DNA of 64,000 nt from Acanthaster planci (lineage: Eukaryota; Echinodermata; Asteroidea; Valvatida; Acanthasteridae): assembly GCF_001949145.1 (NCBI RefSeq), contig NW_019091449.1, forward strand, positions 863,399-927,398, read 5' to 3'. The notes under the pieces are model-generated. The model did not search any database, had not been told where the DNA came from, and worked only from the letters and a program-made list of their open reading frames with translations. Of the stretch, positions 1-13,038 are shown piece by piece (within the stretch, counting starts at the first letter, position 1; every line of letters begins with the position of its first letter). Both the position numbers and the translations under genes were made by a program.

Positions 1-169
1 AAGTTGAATTGACATAATATAGTATTACGAAGCACTTGAATCTGTTTGGCTTTTGTTTCATTAGGTGAGTTGTGTTCCGGATCCGGGGCTGCTGTTTTTA
101 AAGTAAAGTTAAACTTGCAAAGTTATCTAGAACTGCGACAAAGTTTAACTCAGAGTCAGTTGGATGTAC

Positions 170-3100
170 ATGTACGGAACATGTAAACCACATGTACATT
201 GTACATGTACATTAACAGTATGTGCAAGTACATTGTACAAATAACATGTACATGTATTGGGGCTTGAGTTCAGTAACTTCATTGGTCAGAAGCAGACCAA
301 AACAGAATATGGGATAAAAAGAAAGACACCTATACCGGAACATCATCATTCCTGATCACAATTAAGGATCAGTGCATGTGGCGCGTGAGCTTACACATAG
401 CATATATGTAGGATCATCCTAGGAAGTGCCTTAGTTGAAGCAGAGAACTACATGTACAGTACTTACCGGTACATATCCTCTGTACATCTACAGTATCTGC
501 ATCACCTTACATCCCATAATCAACATAATCACATACACAGCACAGCAATTCCCATCATTTCTTGCAGAGTGGATTGCAACTTCAATCTTTACACAGGCAA
601 AATACAGCAAAAGTAATTGCTGTATGAACAATGTACACTGTGCGTTACGGTGATGAGGGATAAACATGTACATGCACATGCGTTTTTAATCCTCACAGAT
701 GCTGGACACATTGGTCCTTCCTTGGGGACAATGCTTTTCTCAAGTGCAAAGCAGTCAGGCAGCTTCTAACCTCTGTGTAAATATGCTTGACTCATCAAGC
801 TCTTCATACATGTACAGGTATGCAACAAACTTCCATGTTTGCAAAATAAATTTTATCAAATCTACATGTACATGTACCTGCATGTGGCAGGATCTTACAC
901 TAAAAATGTTTATTCCACTAGGGGAAGATGCCCTGTTACTTATCAGCACAACATACTGTTACATGTACATGTACATTCCCTATGATTACATGTACATGCA
1001 CATGCACATCAGTTTTGATCTTTTATCAAGAACATATGTGAAGAGCCCAACAGGTGGCTTCCAAATTGAAATGTTACGACAATTCAACTTTGCGATGCTC
1101 TCTTGCTTGAATCTCTTCCAGAAAAAGGTCTCTTGGTGAGGGAAATAGGAGAGGATTGCTCTAGGGAGAGAAAGTATTGCTTGGCGGCATCTGGTCTGCT
1201 GTGGCAAATTAACTCTTCCTGGTAAATTCCCTCTGTATCTTAGCACCCTCCTCAATCCTGACACATTATCACCAAAATTCACTTAGGGGGACCCCAAAGC
1301 CTATCTCATTTTGCCAGTAAAGTAACAATAAATCAACACTTCCAACCGAATTGTTTTTTTCTCCTTCTATACGCTGCCGGTAATACACAGTAACACTTAA
1401 CGTGACCAGAGAGTAAGAAATTAGCAAGGGGTTTTTCAAGTCCAAAGCTTGGCAAAGCGGTGAGGCTGATTTGAAAGTGAAGTCTGACACGGCCTGATTA
1501 GGCTGTCAAATGCTTGTCTCCGGCAGTGCACCAGTGGCCTGTCGAGTTCTTGATGGCACGGCAACGTGCAACATGCATGCCGAGTGTGAAGACCGACTCC
1601 TACTGAATGTCAGCTGAGATATTCAGAAATGGTCTAAGCTGTACACTTCGAATCAACTGCGCGGCCTATTTCCAGTATTCTACGTCATTGGCAGAATGTC
1701 AGAGGATGTAAACACTTCAAATCACACGAGTAGATTCCCCCTTCTCTTTGGAACTCCGCAAACAGCATCTTGGCTGTAGCAGATATGCAGCCGAGGTACC
1801 GTACTCCACAGAGAACGTGCACAAGTGGCACTGAATGACATTTCAAATGTCGTTTGATCATGCTTGTTTTTCTATCACAGGAATAACCTCTGTAAAGGAA
1901 CTGCACAGCTCTCATACATTCTGGATGGCTACTTAAAGTCATACATATGCGGTACAAGCACACTGTGCACGAGCCGGGCTTTACATGTACCTGTTTGTTA
2001 GCCTTAAATCTTTATAGAAAAAGTGTGCCCATTTCAAAAAGTATACACCCAGTTCTTCAACAAAAGGATGTCCAAAATGCCAAACCATGTACTGGTATAT
2101 GTACCCATTATTCTGTATGTATTTTTTCCAATGTAAAACACATGCCAAACGATCTTACAAAACAATTCAAAGAACAAAATTCCCTTCCCCAATGGCCCAC
2201 CAACCACACCCCCAAAGGCATTCCATATTTTACAAGCACAGTGCATCTTCACAGTACATGTACCTGTGCAGTACTACTCACAATTTTTTTATTCAAATGT
2301 AATTTGTATAATGTCAAAGGCACTGCCTCTGGTACACATGGATGTTCATTTCCGTGCGATGCCAAACTTCCGTGGTGCATTGCTCCAATCTCATCAGCTT
2401 GAAAGGTTTTGGCTATTGTCACATGGAATCAAACTACTGATGAAAGAACCTTTCATATGGCAGGAGAGCCTTCATTTCCCTCGTAAAAAATATCCATCTA
2501 TGCTGGTTGAATGAGATCTCCATCACATGCACCATAGTACAATAGTACAACCCTCCGGGCCAAAACACTTTGAAACCTTTTTTATTTAGACGAAAACATG
2601 GTAAAAGTCATTTACCGGTACCTCCAAGTATCCATGGCAACCAAGGTTGTCTTATCATGTTCAAGTAAATTCTTGGTACATACAGTGAACATATAGCCCT
2701 ACTCATCAACTGGTATATTCCTTCCATTGTGCATTCACACCACAGGTGCAGATTGCCTGCCCAATGGTTCTTTCATTCCTTTCAACAGGTTATGATCCTA
2801 GCTATCAATCAGGTACCAACAAGCACATAATTGCACAACTCACTTTAACACCAACAGTGACCTGGCTCTTTACAGGCCACTTAGCTTAGCCCTTGCAAAT
2901 TCCCCAAGAATGGATTCCCCCCGCCCTACTGAGAGGATAGTGGTTGTGTTTACAATGTCAGGTCAGGTGGGGTCAAGTTTGGGGCAGTCTAGCTCTTGTT
3001 GGGGACCCCCTGAGGGGATGACAAAACTACACCCTGGAGGGTGGACAGTGGAGAAAGGGAAGATTGACTAGATGAAGGATGGGTGTTGGGATGGGGCATT

Positions 3101-6100
3101 GGCATCGTCAATAAATCATACAATACTGGGTTAGGAACGGAAGAACCTGAAGCTACTGGTAAGCTGCAAGTATCACTAAGAAAATGAACCATCAAAAGTT
3201 CCACAGTACATGTACAAGAATTGTTCTGGTACAGGGGGGTGCAGATGTATACCAGTATACATACATGTACATGTACCACAGAGCACTATGTACATGTACA
3301 TGTACCACAGAGCACTATGCACATAAGTACAGTTTGTGCCTACATGTACATACATTGTACATGCAACTGCTATTACGATTTGGAATCAACATTAACAATG
3401 TGTACAAGTACACGCATGCGAGGAACGTGTCTGCAATGGACCAATTAAAACACCTCGGATGTCGCAACAGATTAATTCAAAATACATTTGTAAATCCCCC
3501 TGCAGGAAAATCCTGACGTGTTCAATAACAACAGGACAAAAGAATATTGCAAATATTGCCGCATCCGCACAAAGGGTTCTTAATTTTGGGCAGGTGCATC
3601 TTCTCCAGAACCACCAAGTGCCTCGTCATCTTCACCGATGGGAGAAACTATCCAGCTGCCCGAGAAGAGGAAACTAACTAGGGATATGCCAATTCAGACT
3701 TACACTGTAGACAGCATAACCCCTTTGTGCTAGCCCCCAGGCTACAAGAAATCCTCAATTATCAAATCTAATGGGCATACATCCAGTGTTAGGAAAGAGG
3801 GTCTCTGGAATACGATAAGCTGCGACAATGATCAGGGGAAATCTGAGGAATACGGAGGTCTGAGTCAGTGACCGGGTTCCTTTGTTTGGCTCCCTGGCGC
3901 TGGCTTTCTTTGTTCGGGAGTGGCGCATTAATGTTTAATTTACAGGCTAAATATCCAATGCATATCTATAATGAAATGAAACTTTCTTCTCAACGTTGTA
4001 CTTGTAAGGTCTTTGACCACATGTTGAAAATTGTATCCTATCTGATCAAAAAATCATTTACATTTAAAGTAACTCAACAAAATAAATGATGATATCAAAT
4101 TAAAGCTGGACACATTATTATAAAATATACAAAAATTTTTTTACAATATACCGGTACACTGTATGTCCACAGTCAAACTGTCACTACCACATACACATGT
4201 GTACAGCGTGTTGTTTCTTATGGTAAAACAGACAAAAGAAAAATGTACAGTACATGTACATATGTGCTGGTAACAATAACACAATCCAATTCATTCTCTT
4301 ATTCCCTACGTAACAATGACACATGCAGGGCACACAACTGAATGCTGTTGATGTCACCATTATGACACAAAGCTAAAGTGCACTGCCCCTGCTTACATTC
4401 ACAATGCCTGCACAGTTCGGCCACACTGAGCAATTTGTTATTCAAATGGAAGCCATTAATGTCAGGAGAATCAGTTTGTCCAGAACAACCAGAAAAAAGA
4501 AAGAAAAGAAAAAAGAAAAGAAACAGCGAGAGCGAGAAACTGTACATGTACATCATGACATGCAGATCCCACATCCGGCATATGAATGCAAATCACTATG
4601 GACTGCCCCTGTAGGTGATCTGATGCATCACTGTCACGGAGGATTAGCACCTCAGTCAATCAAAGGAATAGAGCAAAATTACTGACTTTCGTGTTGCAAT
4701 TAGTCAGTACCGGTACATGAGGTGCGGAGGCTTCTATTAATTTAACTAAAATTACAAATAGAAAAATTCTTTTTCAGAGCCTTTTATTGAATAGAAGGAA
4801 TATCCCATGCTGTGCTTTATTCAACAGAAGATGACGCCATCCAACAATAAGTTGTCACTTACACACACTTAAATTTCACTCCCAAAAGTATGCATACACA
4901 TGTACATGTAACTACTGTGGTCCGCTATTTTGTTACATGCATTGATCAAAGAAACCGAAGTAGTCCAAAAACATTTTTAAAAATGACAAAATAACAAAGA
5001 TGGTCGGCGAATTTTAGTTCAAACTTACGGCATACTGAACATAAACAATGTTTAGTGCTAATTGTTTGCACTTTTCATGGAGGTAGTTTGTGTGTCATTT
5101 GTGCTGTTAATTTTCTCTGTCTGCACTGCACATGTGTGTTGAAAAGCTTGGAATGCCAACAGATGGAGCTTACAAGTTTGTACATATATTTGTCTTAGCA
5201 ATTCAAATAAAAATGCAATTCGAGTACGGTGCAGTGGAAATTACATTCGCTGGTGAGCGATACATATATGGACACGATATGCAATATGTGAACGTGTCAA
5301 ACAAGATGAGAAAATATTGGTTTAATATGGAATGCCTACTCAATAGATTTCACAAGTATACGATGTATGTAATTCCCTTCAAATGCGAGTTCAGTTCACC
5401 ATTTATCACCAGTGTATGTGATAAATAACACATACTGTACATGTACATGTATGTGCCACAGCTTTCCTCCAATGCAAATATCAAAGACTTGTCATCAGTC
5501 AGCCCAGGGGCAGTTATCCTTCAACACTGAACTGATTAGGATCTTGAGCAAGAACTACACACGCACAACACCCTGTACACTGACATTATGTACCGGTACT
5601 CTACCTACCGGGTACTTGTAGGGTACAGGTCTGTACTAAGGAACAGACAGCCGTCAGCGGAATCATTTTCGTTCCATTTTGACACTGTCAATGCAACCAG
5701 GATTTTCAGTGTTAGAATTAGAGAATATTTTCTTTACACTAATATAATGAAGGCTTACACTGTCTTCCAAGTACAAGTAAAAACATTTCATACTTTTTAC
5801 GACATACCGGTACATGTACAAGCAATGTCAACAGGGCCCAACCATAGACCACAGATTACCACAGCAAGAAAGAAAAAACCTATGGTTGCATGATTGATCC
5901 AATCTGTGTTTACATACCGCTACATGTATGTACTAACAGTACGAAAGCACACGTGAGCAAATCCTTCTTAATACATGGATTGGCTTCCTTCATGGGCACA
6001 TGTACATGTACCTTACATCTACATGAACATGTAGCTGGAAACATACATTATACATTACATGTACCGGTACATGTACACGTGTATCACAGCACTTTGTACA

Positions 6101-9100
6101 TGTATGTATTGATAAAGTGAGCAGTAATGTGCCACTGGAAATTTACATTCATCACACACACACTGATCAACATTGGTAACGACATCCACCCTGAGAAGTT
6201 TTCACTTGTTATATTAGCCCTGTTCCTTGGACATATGTACGGAGTGCATGCTTTTGAAAAACAATACACATGCACGTACCCTTTTTCCTACAGGCATCCG
6301 CACTATTTTGGCTTTAAAATAATGTTTCCTTGGAGGCCTCTGGACTTTGAACCACTTTTGGTGGTACTAAACTTTTTAAGTAAAATGGTATGGGTAAAAA
6401 CCTCATACCATTTTTGAAGAGAATTGAATTCCTTGCATAATAAATAACTCACCAGGTCCCATGTTACAATTTTTTTATGATTTGAAGAAAAACAGAGAGT
6501 AGGACATATGTATACAGGTACATGACCTGGGACAGCATATGGACAAACATGCCAGCCACATTTCATGAAGCTTCACTTGGATGTATTCAATTTCCTCTTT
6601 TCAGCCCAGACATCACTTACCCTAGATATCAAACTTCAAGCTTCATCAGTCGATCTCTGACCTTAACCAAGTTACATTAGTTTCCAAATTCCATCCTTTT
6701 CTCAGTCCATGCTCTCGTCGCAGTTAATCTATAAACCTTTAGCCAGTACCCGTCCCCGTTCAAAGGCCGCTCACTGCAAAGGGCCCCCTTGATCACACAT
6801 TGCCGGCTCGCACTCCAGAAATCAATGGAAGAGCACACACCAAGCGTCGGCAAGGGGTCTCGTCAGAAACAGAGTGGTGGCCGACTCCTGCTTGGAAAAT
6901 CCCGGGGCGGACGGCGAGACGTTGTAGGGTTTAATTCTCAAACAGCGACAGCAGTGGCGGCAACAAGGACTGTGCCCAGGGATCGGGAACCTCTCACTTA
7001 ATTCTGATTCTAATCAGGTTTTGCCAGTTGTACTCTGGGATCAGTCATGCAATTCAGCACAAGTACTCATCCTTGTTTATTTGTGTGGTCGTCTGAGAAT
7101 TGTTGAGTATGAAATGGAGACATCTCCTCATTTTTGTTTGGGCCTGGCATACCTTCATCCCCAACAAACATAACCAATTCAGGTCTCTCTTGTTTCTTTA
7201 CTGGCACATAAACGAACAAAAGCTACAGCACAGTAAAACTTTTTGTAAGTACTGTTTTGTAGTGTCTTCAGTTACATGTATGTATCATACATGTATGTAG
7301 CACGCTTGTGAACTAAACCAAAAACCCTGCCCCCCCCCAAAAAAACCTATAATATATGTATACATTGTACAAGCACATGTATGCAAAATCCTGAACAGAA
7401 AACAGCAAGATTGAGAATGACACTTGTAACATACTGGTATACAGTGTCCGTGATTGTAGGGTACATGTATGTACATGTATGCAAATGGCATACATGCACA
7501 CGTACGCTCCATGTATTTGTTACCATTTGTAAATTTATAATGGCTTGTGACTTTTATGTCCCTTTTTACTGGCCCTGAGGGAAACTGAAATCCCATGATT
7601 AGAACAGTGTTCACCTGTACACTTGCATTAATTCATGGTTGGTCTTATGACCATCACACATGTACATGTACATGTGCAATACTTTGGTACTGTACATGTA
7701 CAAATATGTGTCTGCCTGGAACACATTTAGGCCAATGCATAATTCGAACACTGGCCGAGATCGAGTCTTCAATTAATTGGAATGTATGGACACGCAAACC
7801 TCATCCCTGTTCATGTGCATTTTCATCCGCATGTATGGTAATTACAACACCGTCTGAATTGCTGATTTCTGGACGGCGTACACCGTACATTTTAAATTTA
7901 CTTTTGTAGATTAACCTGATGGAAATGCTTGGCGTGCACAAGCTAAATTTGATTAGCTAACATTTAGACAATACTTTCTGCAGCTTAGAAGCCCATTTTC
8001 TAGAAAAATAACAGGAAAAGAAAACGGGATTTGACACAATAAGAAAAATTATGGATCCTACATGTACATGCATAACCATAATTTAAGCCCATTCTGGAAG
8101 ATACATGCAGGTGAACATTGATACTTTACCTACCAATCAGTTGATACAGATTACTGCAGGCATACCTGATTACAAACATTGTCATTGATACTTTCAAGTC
8201 TGTCAGTCAGTTGTCAAAAATCACCCCCACAGGCATCTCAAAAAAAAGTCTGCAGACACATTCTTGACTCTCCTTGTTAAGGAATGTGCACAACCTGTCC
8301 CTGTAAATGGCCATTGTAAATGTCATCAGGTGTCTTGCTCAAGTACAATGTACATGTACCAGTAGGTACAGTACATGTGCATATGTGGGTACTACCAGCC
8401 GATCCGCATGATCACCGATTGCTCTGCGCGACTTTTCAATCCTGTATAAAATCTCCAACTTTATTTTCCTTTTGTAATATTCACAACTGTGAATCAACAA
8501 GAAAAGGCGATTGCCTGATGACAGAATTATCAAAAAATCAATGCGCAATCATGTACATACATGTACCGGTGCATACATACACATGTACACGTATGTAGAT
8601 CGATCGCACCCAACATACTAATACCGTACGCACGTATGCACACGGAGTGCATATGGCTTGCTGAAACCAAGCAAGAAATCTTGTGATCAAGGTTTAGGAG
8701 TTGTGGCCGTATGCAAATTATCCTCCCCACCACCAGTTAACCCTCAGGTTCAAGGTGATTTGCCCATGCCTTGATAAACAGCTGCAAGGGTAAGACAAGG
8801 CCATATGGAAAACATCTGTTCTCAAATTTTTTTTAGGAGAGTCTGCGGTTAAATCTCTCCCACAGGTTTGTTTTTTAGCCATGGTATGGATGTACATGTA
8901 CCAGTAGGCAGACTGTGCCTCTTTTACAATATCCAATGATGCATATATGTGATACATTGTAGGCAGTGAATTAATTTTCACTTATCAAGACCACATTTTT
9001 GGACTAGGGCAGGGATGGTAACATACAATTTGCATTACAAAATTAATGGGTGACCAGTGTCTATACACACCCGAATTAAGAGCCATTGCTGGAGTATATG

Positions 9101-9370
9101 TAATGCACATGTGGTTTCGTGTACCGTGAAAAGCTCACACTTCCTTAACCAGTAGTGTGTAAAGACTTGCCAAAATGCAGGTTCGTCTTTAAAGTACAAA
9201 ATTTAGTGTGAGTGTGATGCTGTGGGTGGTGCTGCAGTAATGGTGGCAATGGTGTTTCCTCAAATGTACCTGGACATATATAAGTCTCAAAATTGAAAAT
9301 ATGATGCGTCAAAACTAAATGCATTCATAAGTCATATGTTGCAACTCACATACATGTACATGTATAATGA
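170..9370. repeat. TACATGTA / ACCGGT palindrome-rich domain
   Basis: The self-complementary motifs TACATGTA and GTACATGTAC, often joined to CCGGTAC, occur dozens of times between about 0.17 and 9.4 kb, with thinner scatter to 13.4 kb. Many are tandem (for example around 960-1010, 3260-3310, 5430-5450, 7660-7690). One is a perfect 20-bp palindrome combining both motifs at 6056-6075. The motif is nearly absent across the NCBP1 and USP3 coding regions and returns only as isolated copies (about 28,770, 55,490 and 61,586). This is seen directly; its origin (simple-repeat expansion or a dispersed element) is not established. Confidence 0.8.
3262..3319. repeat. Two tandem copies of a 29-bp unit
   Basis: A 29-base unit made of the TACATGTACATGTAC motif followed by CACAGAGCACTATG is repeated twice back to back. 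It is one example of local duplication within the palindrome-rich domain. Confidence 0.8.
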
Positions 9371-11263
9371 ACATATCACTCGCCATGGATCCCTGTAAGA
9401 AACTAATAGATACTATTGACCCAATTTATAATTAATGCAACTCTTGACTTTTGAACTTGGCACAATAAAAGCATTTTTTTTTGAGAGAGAGAGGAATCCC
9501 TGACACGGTAATTGTAACTGTTGATCTGAAATTTTTTGTCTGATTTCCAACCAGAGCAATCAGTAAAAGAAAGAAAAAAAGAAAAGACACCTACTACTTC
9601 AAGTTAACAGTGATCAAAATACTCCCTCAAGTGCTTCAAATTTTCCTAAAATAGGGTATCTGTCAGTTTTTGCTTCAAGCAAATCACTTTGAAATCCACT
9701 TACAAACTTTTGCGCAAATTGTTTAAGCTTCTCACAATCGGTGACAGCTGCTTAAGTGTAAGGCAATGTGGTTCTGTAATGGAATGATTTCCAGGGAGGA
9801 TTGTTGGATTCCCTCAACTGACTATCACCTTCCAGCGTTAGTCTCTCTTGACCCCTCTTAACGCAGACAGACAGCAGCCCACCACTTCACAAAGCTGACG
9901 ATTGTTGGATGTTCCACTCTCGCCACCCGGGTTTCGGATGACATATTGCAATAAATGGAAAGTACATGTGCATACTCATTTGGGAAGAAAAATAACTTGG
10001 AGGTGCGAAGCTTTTATTTTGTTGACGCCTCTCAAAAACACCTGTATTGTACTAGTAATCAGTGACACAGGATGCTAGACTGAAGCACACCTACCGGTAG
10101 GGTGAGACTCAAAACACTCTTGAAAAAAACAAAAAACCTGGCACTGGTGGCGGAAGGCGGTGGGGCAGGGGGACCACAAGCCCCCCCTCCCACTTATTCT
10201 TTTTGCAGGGCCCATAATGAGGCGGGGCTTCATACCGGTAGATATGGCCTATTAATGGCTGATGCCTGATGGTCTAACTACTTGCCCCCCAACTTTGAAA
10301 ACCATTCCGCTGCCGCAGAACCTGCTTTTCAGACTTTTTTGACTTACTTTTCTTGACAACTGCCTAAATTTGCATTATAATAAACAATCAATCATGCAAC
10401 ACACAAACTGTCAAGCAAGTCCATGTATGAAGAAGCAACAGTGTTTTAAGAAGTGAAGGCATACACATGCATGGCTGATACCTGATATTCAGTTATTCAC
10501 ATTAGAACAAAAGTTTGTGAATTGTGACACATGAAACAATTCAGAATCTCTGAGAGACATGAGTTACAGGTCCTTAAAAAAAATCTTGCAGAAGCAGTGA
10601 ATAGAAATCAATAGGACCTGTCAACTCTGTCACTCACATCATGACACTCGTATCCTTCAGTAAGTGTGAGTGATAAACAAATAACCGAGCAATGTACAGA
10701 AGAACAATTTCTTGAGGTGACAGATTAAATGCATTCCTCTTCTAAAGTCGTCTTTACTACCAGCACCTCAATACACATAGGGCTGAGTCAAATTTGAATA
10801 TTTGACCTGAAATCAAATACCGTAGTTGAAGTCTCAGTAGTATGGCAAATTTAGGGGCAGCAAAGCCTCTAAAGAAGCAATGTTATTGATACACACATAA
10901 CACAATAAAATTGTTACAATAATTAGGTATCTACATGTACAGGTGCATGCAGGATTAATTGGTAACTGGAGGCAGAACTATACCTTTTTCTTTTTTATTG
11001 AGCTTTAAGAAGACAATTTACCGTACGTGTACTAGCAGCTATAAAGAAACCGATGTTTTTTCTTTTTCATTTTACTGTATTGCACCTAATGTACTTAACT
11101 GTTCAATCCATGTTAATTGTATTTAGCACAGGCCACCTCAACACTCTTTGTGTACAAGTTCCTGTATTCCTCAGTCTGGTGGAAAATTGTGACAAGAGGT
11201 TTGCTCCTTCCAAATCAATAAATACTTTGAAAACAACAGAATTTCCTCGATGTCTTGTATTTA

Positions 11264-11316
11264 CTACTTTGTATTTGAAGCATCAGCATCACTTAGAAGT
11301 TCAGAAATTTCTTCAT
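11264..11316 (-). CDS. Tentative terminal exon, short acidic C-terminus
   Basis: On the minus strand a pyrimidine-rich acceptor (GTTCTTTTAACAG) is followed, after two bases that complete a split codon, by DEEISELLSDADASNTK and a TAG stop. The first D assumes that the previous exon ends in G. The composition (Glu, Asp, Ser, Leu) looks like a real acidic tail rather than repeat translation. The exon needs a preceding exon ending in phase 1, which is the phase of the signal-peptide-like exon at 12972-13038, so the two could belong to one small gene, directly or through further exons. I do not recognise the protein. This could be a chance 16-codon frame; transcript data would decide. Confidence 0.25.
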
Positions 11317-12971
11317 CTGTTAAAAGAACATACCCGGTACATGTACTATACACGTACATAACATAGATTGCATTGCTTAACATACATGTATGTAGTGTAC
11401 TGTGCTGTTGCACATCCACTGTGTCCTCTATGGATTCGCTATCAAAGTGAATTTTTTTTTATAAAGTCATCATCACACGTGTACACGTAACATTTCACAA
11501 ACAATTCTCACTGAATGACTAATCACTCAAGCTCCTGTGACATCTGCTGAAAGTTAGCTTTGTGTTTGTTTTTTTGTTCTTACATTTTTCTTTGATTCAA
11601 ACAGACATTTCAAGTTAATCATCGTTATTTTGTGCCAGCTATTAGTGTACATGTATGGGCAGCATCAAACCAAAAACAAATATACTGCACCTATTACAGT
11701 ACACTTGAGCAATGTCTTCAACAACTTTACTGTCTGATTAGATGACCTGAACAAAACATAAAATGTAAATGGATCCTATTTACAAAATGGTCCTTTGTTG
11801 ATACTGTGTAAACCATTTTACTGTCGTATTCCATGTATATTTTGGTTTGTCTGCCGTGAAAACATCATTACTGGACGTAAAAACAAACACATAAAACATT
11901 AGATTTTTTTTTACCTGTAAAAATTTAAGATATTCAAAAGCAAAATCATGTTTAAAAAAACCTTGTGTTTAGTGATCACAACTGGCTTCGAAAACCTATA
12001 ATAGTACGGTAGCCCTCAGGCTAGCCCCACTGGGAGATAAATATACATGAAGAAATTCTCCCTAGAGTGGTGGGTTTTCCACCCAACAAATTACAACTTG
12101 ACAAATGATTTTCGGACAGTCTTTCTGATGTTTCCCCGAGTGAAAATGTCAACCCGATACATCTTTTTATTTCAGGTCGCATCTTCTAACAAAGATCTAT
12201 TAAACAAGGAACAGGCCAAGTTAAAAAAAGGCATCCAGTTTTATATCAACTGAGAAACAAGACTTTATTTTGAAGATGGTCACCTTTCTTTGTAAAACTT
12301 ACAACTTGTGCTTCCACTGCCCAATTCCAAGGACACAAAATTGGAAAGAGACAATATGGACAAGAGATGTTGAATGTACATGTATAGTGTCTTTTTGATA
12401 AGTTTACAGCATATTTAATGTAAGAAATTAAAGAATTTAAAAGCACTTCAAAAGGCATGGGTGTATTTTGCAACCATGAAATACTTTAATCCCTTGGTAC
12501 AAAAAGTGTTCTTATTCCAGGAATGGAACATTCAACTGCATGATGTGGAATTTAAAATGTTAAAAAATTACAAGTTCCATCTTTTATCAGTATTTTCTGA
12601 AAACAGTTCCAATCTGGTAACACTTACATGACTTACCCTTTTCAATTTCAAGGCCAGTAAATAGATAAATCATCTATTTAATGGGTGGGCCTACTTGTTC
12701 ATGTAAAAATCACCCTTAAAAATATTTTGGAAGCACCGCACTACCGGTATTCCTGCAACATCGGAATATTCACTTCAGCTCCTAAGCCCATCTGTTGCAA
12801 ACTCATTTTGTCTGTCATTGACAGTGTCATGTTTGTACAAGCAAGAGACAAAAAGATATGCAGCCCTCAGGTACCGGTAGGAAGGTTAAATCAAGGGAAC
12901 TCAGGCGTGTAAGACGACGCGAGTTAACTGGTTAAGCAAGCACACAGTCAACAAGAGATTTAATGCCGTAC

Positions 12972-13038
12972 CTGCCACAACACCGGAAGTTGCAAGCATC
13001 AACTGCACCACCGCGGCTACCAACACCACACCGGCCAT
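12972..13038 (-). CDS. Tentative first coding exon with signal peptide
   Basis: The ATG at 13038 (minus strand) has a favourable context, with G at -3 and G at +4. It opens MAGVVLVAAVVQLMLATSGV, then VA, and ends at a good donor (GCAG followed by GTACGG) in phase 1. The sequence has the layout of a secretory signal peptide: a very short n-region, a hydrophobic core of about 13 residues, and small residues before the expected cleavage site. It lies in a GC- and CpG-richer stretch (about 12.96-13.3 kb) that could be a promoter and 5' UTR. The frame is open upstream, so a longer N-terminus is possible. Family unknown; downstream exons are only tentative (see 11264-11316). Confidence 0.3.

Larger units (their letters stand above)
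1..11263. other. Palindrome-rich region without a convincing gene
   Basis: No reading frame here matches a protein family I recognise. The longest frames are dominated by translations of the TACATGTA repeat (runs of Tyr-Met-Tyr, Cys-Thr-Cys or His-Val-His), which argues against coding. A few short minus-strand segments look exon-like (9614-9747, 3580-3655, 2989-3163) and are treated as findings only. Composition is AT-rich with scattered homopolymer and purine runs, for example a GA-rich run around 4490-4530. Confidence 0.6.

Noticed and set aside
1503-1607. Plus-strand 34-codon frame with CRVLDGTATCNMHAEC, resembling an EGF-like fragment
   Set aside because: It is too short, the cysteine spacing is incomplete, and there is no convincing donor or neighbouring exon.
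12174-12252. Plus-strand acceptor followed by VASSNKDLLNKEQAKLKKGI and a stop
   Set aside because: The acceptor is good but there is no upstream exon on the plus strand. The minus-strand equivalent shows a polyadenylation-like AATAAA, so it may be UTR.
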